From: Thermococcus eurythermalis
Lineage (GTDB): Archaea > Methanobacteriota_B > Thermococci > Thermococcales > Thermococcaceae
Reading direction: 5' to 3'
DNA: 64,000 nt
Assembly: GCF_000769655.1 (NCBI RefSeq)
Contig: NZ_CP008887.1
Span: forward strand, 2,046,001 to 2,110,000
Under the pieces are notes generated by a model, which saw only the letters and a list, made by a program, of their open reading frames with translations, ran no database searches and was not told where the DNA came from. A program made the translations under genes and the position numbers. How positions within the stretch are numbered: position 1 is the stretch's first letter; every line of letters starts with the position of its first letter. Below, piece by piece: positions 16,358 to 25,789 of the stretch.

Positions 16358-17023
16358 TCAGACATCCACAACCAGAATCTCATCACCCCTTGATGACGCC
16401 AGAAGCTTTCCATCGGAGTCGAAGGCCCACGCACCCCCGGGCGGGTGGCTGTTGGCTATGAAGGCCCCCGCTCCAAGGAGCCCGACCCTCTCGGCCATGG
16501 CCGCGACGTCTTCTTCGTTCGGCTCACCGTAATCCGGGGAGTATTCCATGGGCACGAAGAGGAAGTCCGGCCTCTTCCTCCGCACCCACTTGGCTATGCG
16601 CTTGTTGTAGAGGTCGCCGCAGATGATTATCGCGGCCTTCCCGAACTCCGTTCTGGCCGTTCTCACCGTGTTGCCGGTGCAGAACTTCATCGGCTCCTGG
16701 AACTTGCGGTGCTTGAGGAGAACCCCACCGTTCCGGCCGATGAGCAGGGCGGAGTTGTAGACACAGTTCTTGTAGGGCTCAAGGAGGCCGAAGACGACGT
16801 AAACGCCCGCCTCTCGGGCGAGTGCGCTAACCCTCTTCACAATTTCACCGTAGAGTCCCGCCCCGCTGAAGTCCCACTCCTCAAAGCCCGTCAGACAGTA
16901 CTCCGGGAAGACGAGGAAGTCCGGTTCGTGCTTCAAGGCCTCGTTAAAGCGCTTCTCGAACTCCCTCCAGTTGGCCTCGAAGTTTCCAGCCTCAACGTGC
17001 ATAGGGATTAGGGCGACCTTCAT
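16358..17023 (-). CDS. Carbon-nitrogen hydrolase (nitrilase superfamily)
   Basis: The 221-aa protein has the complete nitrilase triad: E41 in FPEYCLTG, K107 in KHRKFQEP and C135 in ICGDLYN. It would hydrolyse an amide or nitrile bond in a small molecule. It is shorter than the usual 260-280 residues, mainly at the C-terminus. It is the last gene of an operon with a methyltransferase and a membrane protein; its ATG overlaps the upstream stop by four bases. Confidence 0.87.
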   Translation of the reverse strand: MKVALIPMHVEAGNFEANWREFEKRFNEALKHEPDFLVFPEYCLTGFEEWDFSGAGLYGEIVKRVSALAREAGVYVVFGLLEPYKNCVYNSALLIGRNGGVLLKHRKFQEPMKFCTGNTVRTARTEFGKAAIIICGDLYNKRIAKWVRRKRPDFLFVPMEYSPDYGEPNEEDVAAMAERVGLLGAGAFIANSHPPGGAWAFDSDGKLLASSRGDEILVVDV

Positions 17024-17628
17024 TTTTCTACCCTCCCAAAGACAAGCAGGAAAGCCTCACACACCTTTCCGTGGCTTGAAGCACGCCCAAGTACCAGCTC
17101 CTCCTCAACAGCCAACCTATGGAGCTTGGCTGACTCTTTGAGCCTCTCCTTCAGACCGTTGAGGTCAAAGTCACCGACTATTATCCTACCGCCCGGCGAT
17201 AAAACTTCCACGGCCCTTCTGAGAAACGGTTCCGGTTTGAGGTCGTGGAGGATGTAGGAGAAAACGACAACGTCAAAGTCCCCGCCAACATCGTCCCTGA
17301 GGAAGTCGCCCTGCATGAACTTCAGCCGCTCGTTCTCAAGCTCCCGAAGGAAGGGAAAGAAGTCAGCCCTCTTTTCGACTCCGATGACGGTTCCCTTCTC
17401 GGAGAGCGCTAGGGCGAGCAACCCTGAACCGGAGCCAACGTCGAGGATTTTTCCCTTCGCTCGTTTTACGATTTCTTCCATAACCCTAAGCCTCAGCCGT
17501 ATTTCTTCCCCGTGTGACGGAAACAGGGCCAGTCTCGAACCGACCAGCCACATCAGCTCTTCATCGGTTCCGCCAAATTCCCTGAAGGCATCAAGGGCCC
17601 TGGAATAAAAGGTCTCTATGACTTTCAC
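17020..17628 (-). CDS. Class I SAM-dependent methyltransferase
   Basis: The 202-aa protein has motif I ILDVGSGSGLLAL (about residues 61-73), an acidic motif II at VIGVEKRA and motif III/IV DVVVFSYILHDL. The substrate is unknown. It overlaps both neighbours by four bases, so it is translated as part of the operon running from the TldD gene or from the small membrane protein gene down to the nitrilase gene. Confidence 0.85.
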   Translation of the reverse strand: MKVIETFYSRALDAFREFGGTDEELMWLVGSRLALFPSHGEEIRLRLRVMEEIVKRAKGKILDVGSGSGLLALALSEKGTVIGVEKRADFFPFLRELENERLKFMQGDFLRDDVGGDFDVVVFSYILHDLKPEPFLRRAVEVLSPGGRIIVGDFDLNGLKERLKESAKLHRLAVEEELVLGRASSHGKVCEAFLLVFGRVEK

Positions 17629-17957
17629 GGTCTCACCCCCGGCTTGTCCAGACTTTTATCCCGGTAGCGTCTCCTCCACAAACCCTTTGCAGCTTCGAGC
17701 CCGAGGAGAAGCAGCCCGAGCGCGAGCCCCTGCCACAGGGGTTCCCCAAACTTCTTCATGAGGAGACACATCAACGTGAGGAAGAACGCCACATCGATGA
17801 CCGATTCAACCCTTTTGGGGCCCCTCCTTTCCACGGCGTAGAGCGCGAGGAGGTAGATGACAACGAGGAGGAGGTAAAACGGCCCGATGTAGTAAGCTGG
17901 CAGGAAGAAAAGGGCGATGAGGAAAAGAACCGCGAGAACCGCCAGGGAGTCCCTCAT
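17625..17957 (-). CDS. Small multi-pass membrane protein
   Basis: The 110-aa protein has about four hydrophobic segments: residues 4-20, 23-42, a weaker one near 55-65, and 74-88, then a basic tail RRRYRDKSLDKPG. No transporter or enzyme motif is visible. It overlaps the TldE-like gene upstream and the methyltransferase downstream by four bases each, so the whole block is one operon. Confidence 0.75.
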   Translation of the reverse strand: MRDSLAVLAVLFLIALFFLPAYYIGPFYLLLVVIYLLALYAVERRGPKRVESVIDVAFFLTLMCLLMKKFGEPLWQGLALGLLLLGLEAAKGLWRRRYRDKSLDKPGVRP

Positions 17958-19159
17958 ACCACCACCTCTGTCCTAAGGAAGGGAAGGGAGATGGAAAATC
18001 CCTCGTCGAAGCATACCCTCGTTAGTTCCCTTCCAACGCCGGTGGTGTTTTTAAGAAGCCCCCATACGTTTCCTCTGAGCTCAAAACGTGAAAAACCCTT
18101 GACCTCGCCCCGCTCGATGACGAGGGCCGGCGTTACAACGACCGAGAAGTCGCCGGTGGTGGGGTCGAGGGTGTTTGCCCCCCTGATGCCAAGTACCAGA
18201 AATCCCCTTTCGACCCCGGAAATCAGCTCTTCCAGTGTCTCGTTCCCAGGCGCAAGAGTTAGGTTATGGGGACCGTCGAAGATTCGCTCACCGATTCGTA
18301 TTCCGTTCCCGGTGCTCTCCATCCCCGCCTTCCAAGCGGTGTAGCTGTCCCAGAGCAGACCCCTTGCAACGCCCGCATCAATTAGAACGTTCCTCCCCGC
18401 TTTGACTCCTTCGTCGTCTGCCTTCACGTAGCGGAGCGAGCCTTCATCGCGGGGGTCATCCACGATTGTTACGAGTGGTGAGGCAAGAGCCTCTCCTTCC
18501 ATCGCCTCCATTCCCGGCGCCTTCACCGCCGTGCTCCCCCTGAACTTCCAGAGAACCGGCCCTAGTAAGAGCGGATAGAGCGAGACCGGAGCCATCACCG
18601 CCTCAACGCTCCCTTTGGGAGGTTTTACCTCTCTAGGGGCACCAACGAGGCCAAGATACTGCTCTACGAGTGATTTTAGCCCGGCCCAGGAAGCCGAACC
18701 CGCCGAAATCTGGAAGGGCACTCTCCCCCCGATTTCAAGCTCGACCTTCATCAGGGAGTATGCACCATCAACGTCTGCTCCCGCTGTGCTTTCAACCGAG
18801 AAGCGCCGGGTTATTAACTCCACAGTCCCGGATAGGGAAATGTCCTTCTCCCCAAGTTCGTCAGCTAGCGCGGAGAGCTCGCCGGCGATGTCCTCTACAT
18901 CGGCCTCAAACGTCCTGTTCCAGCGGGTCCTGCATCCAGATGGAAGCTCGTAGTCCTCTTCTCTGGAAAAGCGGAGTGTTTCGCGGGCAAGCCGTAAAGC
19001 TTCCGCCTCGTTGCCACCTTCGGCGAGTGCCGAGCCAAGCCGTCCGTTCTCGACGAGCCTAACGGCTGTGAACTCCCTAACCCTTGCGAAGGGCCTAAGG
19101 TTCCTCTCAAGGGAAACCCCGATGCGTTTCTCCCTTAGCCGGTAGACTTCACGCTCCAT
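17954..19159 (-). CDS. tldE: TldE/PmbA-like protein
   Basis: This 401-aa protein is the partner of the TldD protein encoded upstream. TldD and TldE form a heterodimeric metalloprotease acting on unfolded peptides. It lacks the HExxxH metal motif, as TldE proteins do, but keeps the family C-terminal region with IRGANTLDPTTGDFSVVV (about residues 325-342). The start follows the TldD stop directly, with no gap between them. Confidence 0.87.
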   Translation of the reverse strand: MEREVYRLREKRIGVSLERNLRPFARVREFTAVRLVENGRLGSALAEGGNEAEALRLARETLRFSREEDYELPSGCRTRWNRTFEADVEDIAGELSALADELGEKDISLSGTVELITRRFSVESTAGADVDGAYSLMKVELEIGGRVPFQISAGSASWAGLKSLVEQYLGLVGAPREVKPPKGSVEAVMAPVSLYPLLLGPVLWKFRGSTAVKAPGMEAMEGEALASPLVTIVDDPRDEGSLRYVKADDEGVKAGRNVLIDAGVARGLLWDSYTAWKAGMESTGNGIRIGERIFDGPHNLTLAPGNETLEELISGVERGFLVLGIRGANTLDPTTGDFSVVVTPALVIERGEVKGFSRFELRGNVWGLLKNTTGVGRELTRVCFDEGFSISLPFLRTEVVV

Positions 19160-20497
19160 TCACACCACCCTTATTCCCCTCTCAAAGAGAACGTGCGGCC
19201 CTCCCATACTCACCCTGACGATCTGCCCCTTCCCGCAGTAGGAGTTCTCGAAGTCGAGTTCCTTCCCCATCCCCCGGATTCCGGAGAGGGCATCGAGGGC
19301 CCTTCCGCTGGCGGTCGCTCCTAATATCGGCTCGGCAATCTCACCGTTCCTGATGACGTAGCCCTCCATGACACCAGCAGTAAAGGACGAGTCGAGGCCC
19401 GTCTGCCCCGGTCCGGCGCTCACGAGGTAGTAACCGAGCTTGACCTCCTCGAGCAGTTCCTCGAACGTCCAGTCGCCGGGTTCGAAGTAAGTGTTCCGCA
19501 TCCGAATCATAGGCTCGAAGGCATAGCTCTGCGCCCGTGCGTGCCCGTTGGGCGCCACTCCAAGCAGAAAAGCCCGCTCCCTGTCCACGAGGGGCTCGTT
19601 GAAAACCCCGTCCTTCAGGATTTCGACCTTCTTAACTGGAACCCCCTCATCGTCGTAGAGGTCGTTTCCGTGGCCGTCACAAACGTTCCCGTCGCTCAGG
19701 CCCACGAACTCCGGCGCAATCCTCTCGCCGAGCTTTTCCGCTAAGGGCGTGTTCGGCAGTTCGTCTGCCTCGGCGAGGTGACCCAAAGCCTCGTGGGCAA
19801 TCATGCCGGCAAAGTATGGTGAGAGGAGAACCGGGACGTCCCGGAGCCTGGGCCTCTTTCCGTGGAGGAAGCACTTCATCTGACCCTGGATTTCGGTGAG
19901 AACCCTTTCCCTCATATCGTCAAAGGCTTCGAATCCCCTCTCGACCGAACCCGTGAGGCCAAAGAGCCACGAACTCCGGCCGCTGGAAGAAACCGCCAGA
20001 TTGGCCTCAAGCGAAATCCCGGATAACTCCCACTCGATTTCGGTGCCTTCGCTCGTGATGAGCCGCTTAATGCCCGAGAAGTCCGAGTATTTTACGGCCT
20101 TCCTTGAGGCCTCCGGGAGTGCGTTTAGGAGTTCTTTGACGGCTTCGACCTTCTCATCGGGCGGCACTTCCGGGGGTTTTACCCTCATACCACTCCTCAC
20201 GTGGTCTCGGGCAGGTTTTACATCGGCGAGCTTTACGTTTCCTTTGCTGACCTGCGCGAGCTTCACCGCCTTTTCAACGGCCCATTCCAGATCCTTGGGA
20301 GAGTTCACCGATACAAAGCCCCATGAACCGCCGGCGAGAACCCTAACCCCGAACCCGCCCGTAGAGCGAGCGGAGACGCTTATCTCGTCCGAGCCCGTGA
20401 TTTCAGTTCTAATCAACCGCTCCTCTCTCACTTCGGCGTACTCCGCGCCGAGGGACAGCGCGAGCTCAACTACCCTTGAAGCGTCCACTTCCAACAC
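19160..20497 (-). CDS. tldD: TldD metalloprotease
   Basis: The 445-aa protein has the metal-binding HEALGH motif (about residue 235) and the C-terminal GGPHVLFERGIRVV typical of TldD. Together with TldE it would form a peptidase for small peptides or peptide modification. This is of interest because TldD/E act on RiPP leader peptides in some bacteria, although here they are far from the RiPP-like locus. The GTG at 20497 is followed by a TTG that could also be used. It is the first gene of the leftward operon. Confidence 0.9.
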   Translation of the reverse strand: MLEVDASRVVELALSLGAEYAEVREERLIRTEITGSDEISVSARSTGGFGVRVLAGGSWGFVSVNSPKDLEWAVEKAVKLAQVSKGNVKLADVKPARDHVRSGMRVKPPEVPPDEKVEAVKELLNALPEASRKAVKYSDFSGIKRLITSEGTEIEWELSGISLEANLAVSSSGRSSWLFGLTGSVERGFEAFDDMRERVLTEIQGQMKCFLHGKRPRLRDVPVLLSPYFAGMIAHEALGHLAEADELPNTPLAEKLGERIAPEFVGLSDGNVCDGHGNDLYDDEGVPVKKVEILKDGVFNEPLVDRERAFLLGVAPNGHARAQSYAFEPMIRMRNTYFEPGDWTFEELLEEVKLGYYLVSAGPGQTGLDSSFTAGVMEGYVIRNGEIAEPILGATASGRALDALSGIRGMGKELDFENSYCGKGQIVRVSMGGPHVLFERGIRVV

Positions 20498-20558
20498 CTG
20501 AATTCTAAATCAGGGATAATCCTTAAAAACAATTCGGAGTTGTAAATACGGTGATAAC

Positions 20559-21281
20559 ATGTTCCGGAACCTCGGGGTGACCTTCGAGCCGACCTACGAG
20601 GAAAAACTCTGGCTCTACGACCCGAGGAGTGAAACCGGGCGGAAGAGACTCGAACGGATGAAGGAACTCCTCAGGGACGTTCTTCCTCGACTTGGCGGGA
20701 AGGCCCTCGACGTCGGGTGCGGCATGGGAATCTCAACCCTCGCCCTCGAGGGGCTGGGCTTTGAGGTTGTAGGAATAGACACGCAGGAGGAGCTCGTAAA
20801 GAAAGCCAAGGAAATCGCCCGGGAGCTCGGGCATAAAGCCGAGTTCAATGTAATGGACGCTAGGAACCTCGATTTTCCGGATGAGAGCTTCGACCTCGTG
20901 GCTTTTCTCGGTAACCCTCTGCCCCACATGAGCGTCTACGACTTTGACTCCGCCGTGGGAGAGGCCTTCTGCGTTTTGAAGCGGGGAGGAGTTCTGGTCA
21001 TCGAGTACGCCGACTGGGTTAGGCTGCTTCACGAGAACTACCGCGAGGTGCTCGTAGAGGAGCCATTCACATCGTTTCACGTTGGACTTGACACTCTCAC
21101 AGGAACGGTGGATAGGCTCTTCGTGAACTTCGAGAAGGGCTACCTCTTCAGGACCAGAATCAACGTCTGGGCTCCGTGGATAGTCGAGTTCGTTCTGAGA
21201 AAGGCCGGTTTCGACGTGAAAACGCATTACAGGGGCACGTTCAGCGTCGTGACCGTCGGGACTAAGCGGGAGAACATTTAA
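20559..21281 (+). CDS. SAM-dependent methyltransferase
   Basis: The 240-aa protein has motif I ALDVGCGMGISTLAL (about residues 49-63), acidic motif II VGIDTQ and the post-I segment DARNLDFPDESFDLVAFLG. The C-terminal half is distinctive (NVWAPWIVEFVLRKAGF). A decayed relative of the same family lies at 27102-27783, in the AT-rich accessory region. No substrate can be named. A TTGTAAATAC box precedes ATG 20559. Confidence 0.82.
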   Translation: MFRNLGVTFEPTYEEKLWLYDPRSETGRKRLERMKELLRDVLPRLGGKALDVGCGMGISTLALEGLGFEVVGIDTQEELVKKAKEIARELGHKAEFNVMDARNLDFPDESFDLVAFLGNPLPHMSVYDFDSAVGEAFCVLKRGGVLVIEYADWVRLLHENYREVLVEEPFTSFHVGLDTLTGTVDRLFVNFEKGYLFRTRINVWAPWIVEFVLRKAGFDVKTHYRGTFSVVTVGTKRENI

Positions 21282-21318
21282 ATACTTCCAAGAGTAAAGT
21301 TAGGCTCAGGGGTGAACC

Positions 21319-22413
21319 ATGGTTCGGGGTCGAAATCCGTTCAAGCTCAGAACGCTGAGTAGGAGGACAGAACTCTTTGGAGAAAGCCATAAAAAAGCGT
21401 TGGAGGAACTAGAGTCCCTCATCCTTGAAGGTGAACCCATAGTCTTACTCGGGCCGAGAAGGGTAGGAAAGACCAGCCTCCTGAACATAGCCCTGAACGA
21501 AAACAAAAACAAAATCTGCTACCTGTACTACGACCTCAGCCCGTTCATGGGGCAAAGAGCGATAAACGTTTCCCAGCTCGTCGTTACGAAGTCGAACCTG
21601 CTGGCTTTCAGTGAGAAAGCCGGTTTTCGCATAAATCTCAAAATAATCGAAGGATGGAGGGAAAGGGTAACGACATCGGAGTATTCAAGGGAGCTTCTCA
21701 ACCTTCTCAGGGAACTCCACGGGCGGTGTGACCACGGGGCGATAATCTTCGATGAAGCCCAGACCCTGGCTTTTCTCAGGGGCCTTGACTTCAGAGGGGT
21801 CTTCCAGCTCATCATGAACTCCTACGATAATATAAGCCTCGTTTTGACAGGTTCAATGCCCGGAATCCTCTCGAACTATCTCAACCCGGAGGCGGAAGAG
21901 GCTGGATTTTCGAGGTTTTTCAACGAAATATCCATCAGCAGGTGGGATTCTAAGACAACCGAGGAATACCTCAGGAAGCACATAGACATTGAGGAGGGCG
22001 AGGTTAGGGAAGTCTCCCTGAGTCTATCGAACGTTCCTGGTTTCGTTGCCATGTACGGCCACCTCAGATGGAGGGGACTCAGCCACTCAGAGGCCCTTTC
22101 AAGGGTGTATGAAAAGGCGGTGAGCCTCTGGAAGAGCGACGTTAGAAAGTTCCTGACGGTCTACAGCTCCCACACTTACTATTACCTCCTCCTGGCACTG
22201 GCAGTTGGATCTCCCATAGGGCTGAGGTACTCCGAGCTTATGGAAAGCACGTTTGAAGTTGCCCAAAAAATGGGGAGCTCTTTCAGTGAATCGAGCTTTA
22301 AGAGGGCCCTGAGGCGCCTGAAGGATGCTGGCTTCATTGAAGAGACCGAAACGGGGAGGTATTTAATTCCCGAGCCCCCGCTCAGAGAAGCCCTCAGGAG
22401 GCTGAGGTTATGA
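21319..22413 (+). CDS. Archaeal STAND-type ATPase (AAA, PF01637-like)
   Basis: The 364-aa protein has Walker A GPRRVGKT at residues 45-52, Walker B IIFDEAQ near 142-148 and a sensor-like segment VLTGSMPG. The C-terminal part, after about residue 290, has a winged-helix look (ALRRLKDAGFIEETETGRYLI). Many Thermococcales carry families of such ATPases with unknown roles. ATG 21319 follows GGGGTGAACC. Its stop overlaps the next start by four bases. Confidence 0.82.
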   Translation: MVRGRNPFKLRTLSRRTELFGESHKKALEELESLILEGEPIVLLGPRRVGKTSLLNIALNENKNKICYLYYDLSPFMGQRAINVSQLVVTKSNLLAFSEKAGFRINLKIIEGWRERVTTSEYSRELLNLLRELHGRCDHGAIIFDEAQTLAFLRGLDFRGVFQLIMNSYDNISLVLTGSMPGILSNYLNPEAEEAGFSRFFNEISISRWDSKTTEEYLRKHIDIEEGEVREVSLSLSNVPGFVAMYGHLRWRGLSHSEALSRVYEKAVSLWKSDVRKFLTVYSSHTYYYLLLALAVGSPIGLRYSELMESTFEVAQKMGSSFSESSFKRALRRLKDAGFIEETETGRYLIPEPPLREALRRLRL

Positions 22414-23330
22414 GAACTTACTCCTTCGGCACTGAAACCGTCCCCACTGCCTTAGCCGGCGACCTGCTCGTTGGAATCGTCCACGACGGGAAGAACTACA
22501 GGATAATGCTCGCCAGGTTGAAAAATGGAGAGATATCAGAGACCCGCTTTCTTGCAGGGGAGAACGACTGGGAAGGCCACAGCGCGCTCGATCTCGGTGA
22601 CGGCTACCTCATCGGCGGGTCTGTCGAGGGAACCGCAACGCCAGACGGCGGCGAGGGCTGGAAGGCATACCTCGCGAGACTTGATGGGAACTTAAACGTT
22701 CTCTGGGAGCTGAAGCTCGACGTTAGAAGCAACGGGGCGGTTCACTCAATACTGCCCGCGGGGGATGGAATCATCATAGCGGACGAAACAGGGAGGCCAG
22801 GAAACAGGGGCTTCTTCATGGGAAAGGTCTCCCCGGAAGGCGAGCTCCTCTGGCTGAGGGACTTCGGGAGCTGGGAGGATGGGGTTTTCACGGCTCTTCT
22901 TCCATCGGGGAGCGGTCTAAAGCTCATCGGGAGCGTCAAAGATGGACGCTGGGAGGTCAGAGCCTTTGACTTCGACGAGAACGGCGAGCTTCGTGGGGAA
23001 GAAGCCCTTGCGGAGGGGATAGCGCTGACGGCCTGCCTCTGGAACGGAGAACTCGTCCTGGCCGGCTACTGCGGGGAAAACTTCTGGGTTCAGATTGGCG
23101 GGCGGGACGTTCTGCTCGGCGAGGGGAGCGCGACCTCGCTCCTGCCCGTTGGCGAGTGGCTCATCGTCGGTGGCGAGCTTGAAGGGAAGGCCGTCGTGGT
23201 CAAAGTTTCCAGGGGAGGAGAGCCGGAAGTAAAGGAGCTCTGGGAGGACGGCTGGGTCGAGGTGCTGGCAGAGAATATGGCGTTTGGGGTTAAGGAGAGG
23301 GAGATGGTTATCTCCCGTTTTTCCTTTTAA
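22410..23330 (+). CDS. Beta-propeller-like hypothetical protein
   Basis: The 306-aa protein shows a repeating pattern of about 40 residues with G-rich turns and strand pairs (GDGYLIGGSVEG, GDGIIIADETG, GSGLKLIGSV, GEWLIVGGELEG). That is typical of a beta-propeller. There is no signal peptide, so it is cytoplasmic. It is translationally coupled to the ATPase gene upstream. Its 3' end overlaps an opposite-strand reading frame at 22917-23591. Function unknown. Confidence 0.7.
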   Translation: MRTYSFGTETVPTALAGDLLVGIVHDGKNYRIMLARLKNGEISETRFLAGENDWEGHSALDLGDGYLIGGSVEGTATPDGGEGWKAYLARLDGNLNVLWELKLDVRSNGAVHSILPAGDGIIIADETGRPGNRGFFMGKVSPEGELLWLRDFGSWEDGVFTALLPSGSGLKLIGSVKDGRWEVRAFDFDENGELRGEEALAEGIALTACLWNGELVLAGYCGENFWVQIGGRDVLLGEGSATSLLPVGEWLIVGGELEGKAVVVKVSRGGEPEVKELWEDGWVEVLAENMAFGVKEREMVISRFSF

Positions 23331-23591
23331 CCACATAACTCCCGCGTAGACTGCAACCAGCATGGCAACGCCGATAACTATGCCCCACAGGAGCCCAGAG
23401 GGTGAAAAAGCATCGCGGAGATACTTAATGAAGCCCTCAGTTACGTCCCAAAAGACCACTGGAGAGAGAAGAGAAAGTCCCACAGCTGTCGTTATGGCCT
23501 TTCTCGCCTTCTCGCATTTAACGTAAAGCTCGGGGATCAGGTTGCCGAGCCAGTGAACGGCCATGACCACGAGGAGGCTCCTCATTCCCAT
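22917..23591 (-). CDS. Small membrane protein with antisense-overlapping tail (uncertain)
   Basis: The first 92 residues look real: start MGMRSLLVVMAVHWLG, cysteine, a hydrophobic segment near residue 40 and a strong one near 70-90 (LLWGIVIGVAMLVAVYAGVMWL). After that the frame runs antisense through the propeller gene to 22917 with implausible composition, so the natural stop appears lost or the true gene ends near 23330. The reading frame before the start is open to 23666. It could be an intact 225-aa protein or the remnant of a shorter one. Confidence 0.4.
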   Translation of the reverse strand: MGMRSLLVVMAVHWLGNLIPELYVKCEKARKAITTAVGLSLLSPVVFWDVTEGFIKYLRDAFSPSGLLWGIVIGVAMLVAVYAGVMWLKGKTGDNHLPLLNPKRHILCQHLDPAVLPELLYFRLSSPGNFDHDGLPFKLATDDEPLANGQERGRAPLAEQNVPPANLNPEVFPAVAGQDEFSVPEAGRQRYPLRKGFFPTKLAVLVEVKGSDLPASIFDAPDEL

Positions 23592-23673
23592 CGAAATACA
23601 AAACGTAGTATCTGAAAACCACTGGATTAAGTTTGTTTTGAAACAACAGTAATTAAAAACCTTCAAAAAAACC

Positions 23674-24666
23674 TTATTTATGTCTAAAACCCTCCTTGAG
23701 AGCCAAAATCATCAGAGATGACAGTACAATAAAAGCTGGCCCGCAGATTCCTTTCTTTCTGCATTCCGGCCAATGAGTAAAGAAGTTCTCCTCCACAAAA
23801 ACTTCTAATGCCCCATCTCCAGTAATTTTGAAAATGTAAAAAATTTTCAGATTCTTTCCATCATAGAAGAACACGGGAAATGGCTTCAAACTCGATGTGT
23901 TTAGGAGTTTGGCTTCCCCCTCATCTTCTCCAAAAAGAACCACCTTGCTGTAATCATGCTGTCCTGGGGTGATGTTCCAAATCCCCCGATAGACTGCAGG
24001 ATAAAATATGACCCCACTATCAAGGAACACACCCTCTAAGTACTTCATCGTAAAGTTGGCATCAAAATAAGGTTCTAACTCTTTAACGGGAATAACATAT
24101 GTTCGTGAACCATTGGAGAAAATCACGGTATTATTTTTTAGCACTCCCTTAACGGGTGCAGTTGTTGGGCTTCTCTGTTCTCCTGTGTAATTTCCCACTC
24201 CTAAATAATCAATGCAGTTTCCATCAAAGCGCCACACACGAGAGGACTGTGTTTTCTGTTCAAAAAAGACCATAACCCACGAATCGTTCTGATGGTAAAA
24301 GAGAGGATGGGACAAAATATCTAGAGCTTCCGAGGAATTTTTCAGGAAAGGATCCACAAGGTAAAGATTTCTCCCATCAAAATAGAATGTGCTATAATAA
24401 GGGATGAGGAGTTGGAGGTAGCATTTAAATGGCTTTTCTTCGAGAGGGTAGTCCCAGAAACCCTCACAAACAGGCCCCAAATGTGCAGGCCACATCATTG
24501 TCCCGTAAGTGATGACAATAAAAGCATTGTCCCCGTCACTATAAACTTCGGTATGCACAGAAAATCCGTCTCCAAATCCGACTTGATAAACAATGCCAGC
24601 TGAAGCAAAGCTCGCCAAGGATGAGAAGATTAAAAAGGCAACGAAAACATACCCAAACTTAGACAT
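23674..24666 (-). CDS. Secreted or membrane-anchored hypothetical protein
   Basis: The 330-aa protein starts MSKFGYVFVAFLIFSSLA, a signal peptide with a likely cut after ASAG. The body has many N-glycosylation-like sites and beta strands, cysteine pairs, and a final hydrophobic segment ICGPAFIVLSSLMILALK that could anchor it. Its start overlaps the DUF4855-like gene upstream by eight bases, so the pair is an operon. Lower GC than the left neighbours suggests acquisition. No known family was recognised. Confidence 0.72.
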   Translation of the reverse strand: MSKFGYVFVAFLIFSSLASFASAGIVYQVGFGDGFSVHTEVYSDGDNAFIVITYGTMMWPAHLGPVCEGFWDYPLEEKPFKCYLQLLIPYYSTFYFDGRNLYLVDPFLKNSSEALDILSHPLFYHQNDSWVMVFFEQKTQSSRVWRFDGNCIDYLGVGNYTGEQRSPTTAPVKGVLKNNTVIFSNGSRTYVIPVKELEPYFDANFTMKYLEGVFLDSGVIFYPAVYRGIWNITPGQHDYSKVVLFGEDEGEAKLLNTSSLKPFPVFFYDGKNLKIFYIFKITGDGALEVFVEENFFTHWPECRKKGICGPAFIVLSSLMILALKEGFRHK

Positions 24667-25648
24667 AGCGATCCCCCAAGCTGTTCTGGCAATAGTTCTC
24701 CATCTCGTCAATAACCCTCAAGTCCGTGCTGAAGTAATAAGCCCTATGGTAAAACTTGCCTCCCAAAACGTCCTTTTGCGCTTGCAGGTAATCTCCAGCA
24801 TAGCCAATGGCAACATCTGGGTCTGATGACCTACAGTTCTCCCAACAAACACCAGCATTGCATCTCATGCCCTCAGGACAATCTTCGTTACCACCGCAAT
24901 TTATTCCCAAGACTGTTCTATCCACCTCCATCTCCATGTACATTTGTCCTTCATATATCCAATCTACAATGTCTTTAAGGGAACTATAATCATAGGGTGT
25001 ATTCGTTGGGGCCATTCTTGAATTTTGATAATAATTTGGCTGGCAGAAGATATAATCGAAGTATTGCCGAATGCTATAACTAGGATTATCCCCCAAACTT
25101 GATTTTCTCCTTAAATAATCCACAGTTCGTCCTCCGAGTGCAGGTATCCAGAGCAGTTTAAGACCGTGCCCCCGGACATATTGAGATAATCCCTTAATAA
25201 AGCCTACACTCACTTTACCTGCACCATATCCAGTAGTTGTTTGTAGCACACTCTCAAGACTCCAGTAGAATCCCTTTCTGTTTGAGTCCACGACACTCAA
25301 AACTCCATCAATCCAGCCATGCCAGTAAGAATTGTTGAACTCTCCCCGAGGGTCGCCTCTTGGATTACTCGTGGAGTGAGATTCGTAGAAGGGGATCGTA
25401 ACATAGTAGGGAATTCCGTTAAGCTTAAAAGTGAGCCACATAGCGAGTTCCTGGCCGTCTGTATAGCCGTTATCATAACTAGGGCTGTCACTGTAGTTTG
25501 AAGCCCCTCCCTCACCATCCAAGGCTATTATGTAGTCAAAACCTCTGTCTTTAAAGTCCAGCACTGTTGCTTCTCTGTCCCCAACCCTCATCCTCGACTC
25601 ATAGTTTGAACCGTTCCACCTAAACCACCACAAAGCGAAAGTCGCCAT
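24659..25648 (-). CDS. DUF4855-like protein with cysteine-rich insert
   Basis: The 329-aa protein begins MATFALWWFRWNGSN and has the pattern of the DUF4855 family: WHGWIDGVLSVVDSNRKGFYWSLESV followed by a GHGLKLLWIPALGG segment (each read in short pieces). A cysteine-rich stretch, NCGGNEDCPEG then CNAGVCWENC, lies near residues 255-275. No signal peptide is seen. ATG 25648 follows GGAGTGATAAG. It is coupled to the secreted protein downstream. Confidence 0.6.
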   Translation of the reverse strand: MATFALWWFRWNGSNYESRMRVGDREATVLDFKDRGFDYIIALDGEGGASNYSDSPSYDNGYTDGQELAMWLTFKLNGIPYYVTIPFYESHSTSNPRGDPRGEFNNSYWHGWIDGVLSVVDSNRKGFYWSLESVLQTTTGYGAGKVSVGFIKGLSQYVRGHGLKLLWIPALGGRTVDYLRRKSSLGDNPSYSIRQYFDYIFCQPNYYQNSRMAPTNTPYDYSSLKDIVDWIYEGQMYMEMEVDRTVLGINCGGNEDCPEGMRCNAGVCWENCRSSDPDVAIGYAGDYLQAQKDVLGGKFYHRAYYFSTDLRVIDEMENYCQNSLGDRYV

Positions 25649-25789
25649 CTTATCACTCCCGGAGTTTTTGCAATATTCTATCCACAAAACCATTTAAAAA
25701 CTTTTTCTATGTAAATTTTATGCACCATTAAAAATAGTAAGCAAAAAAATAATAGCATGCTGGTTGCAGATTGAATTCAACAAATGAAG

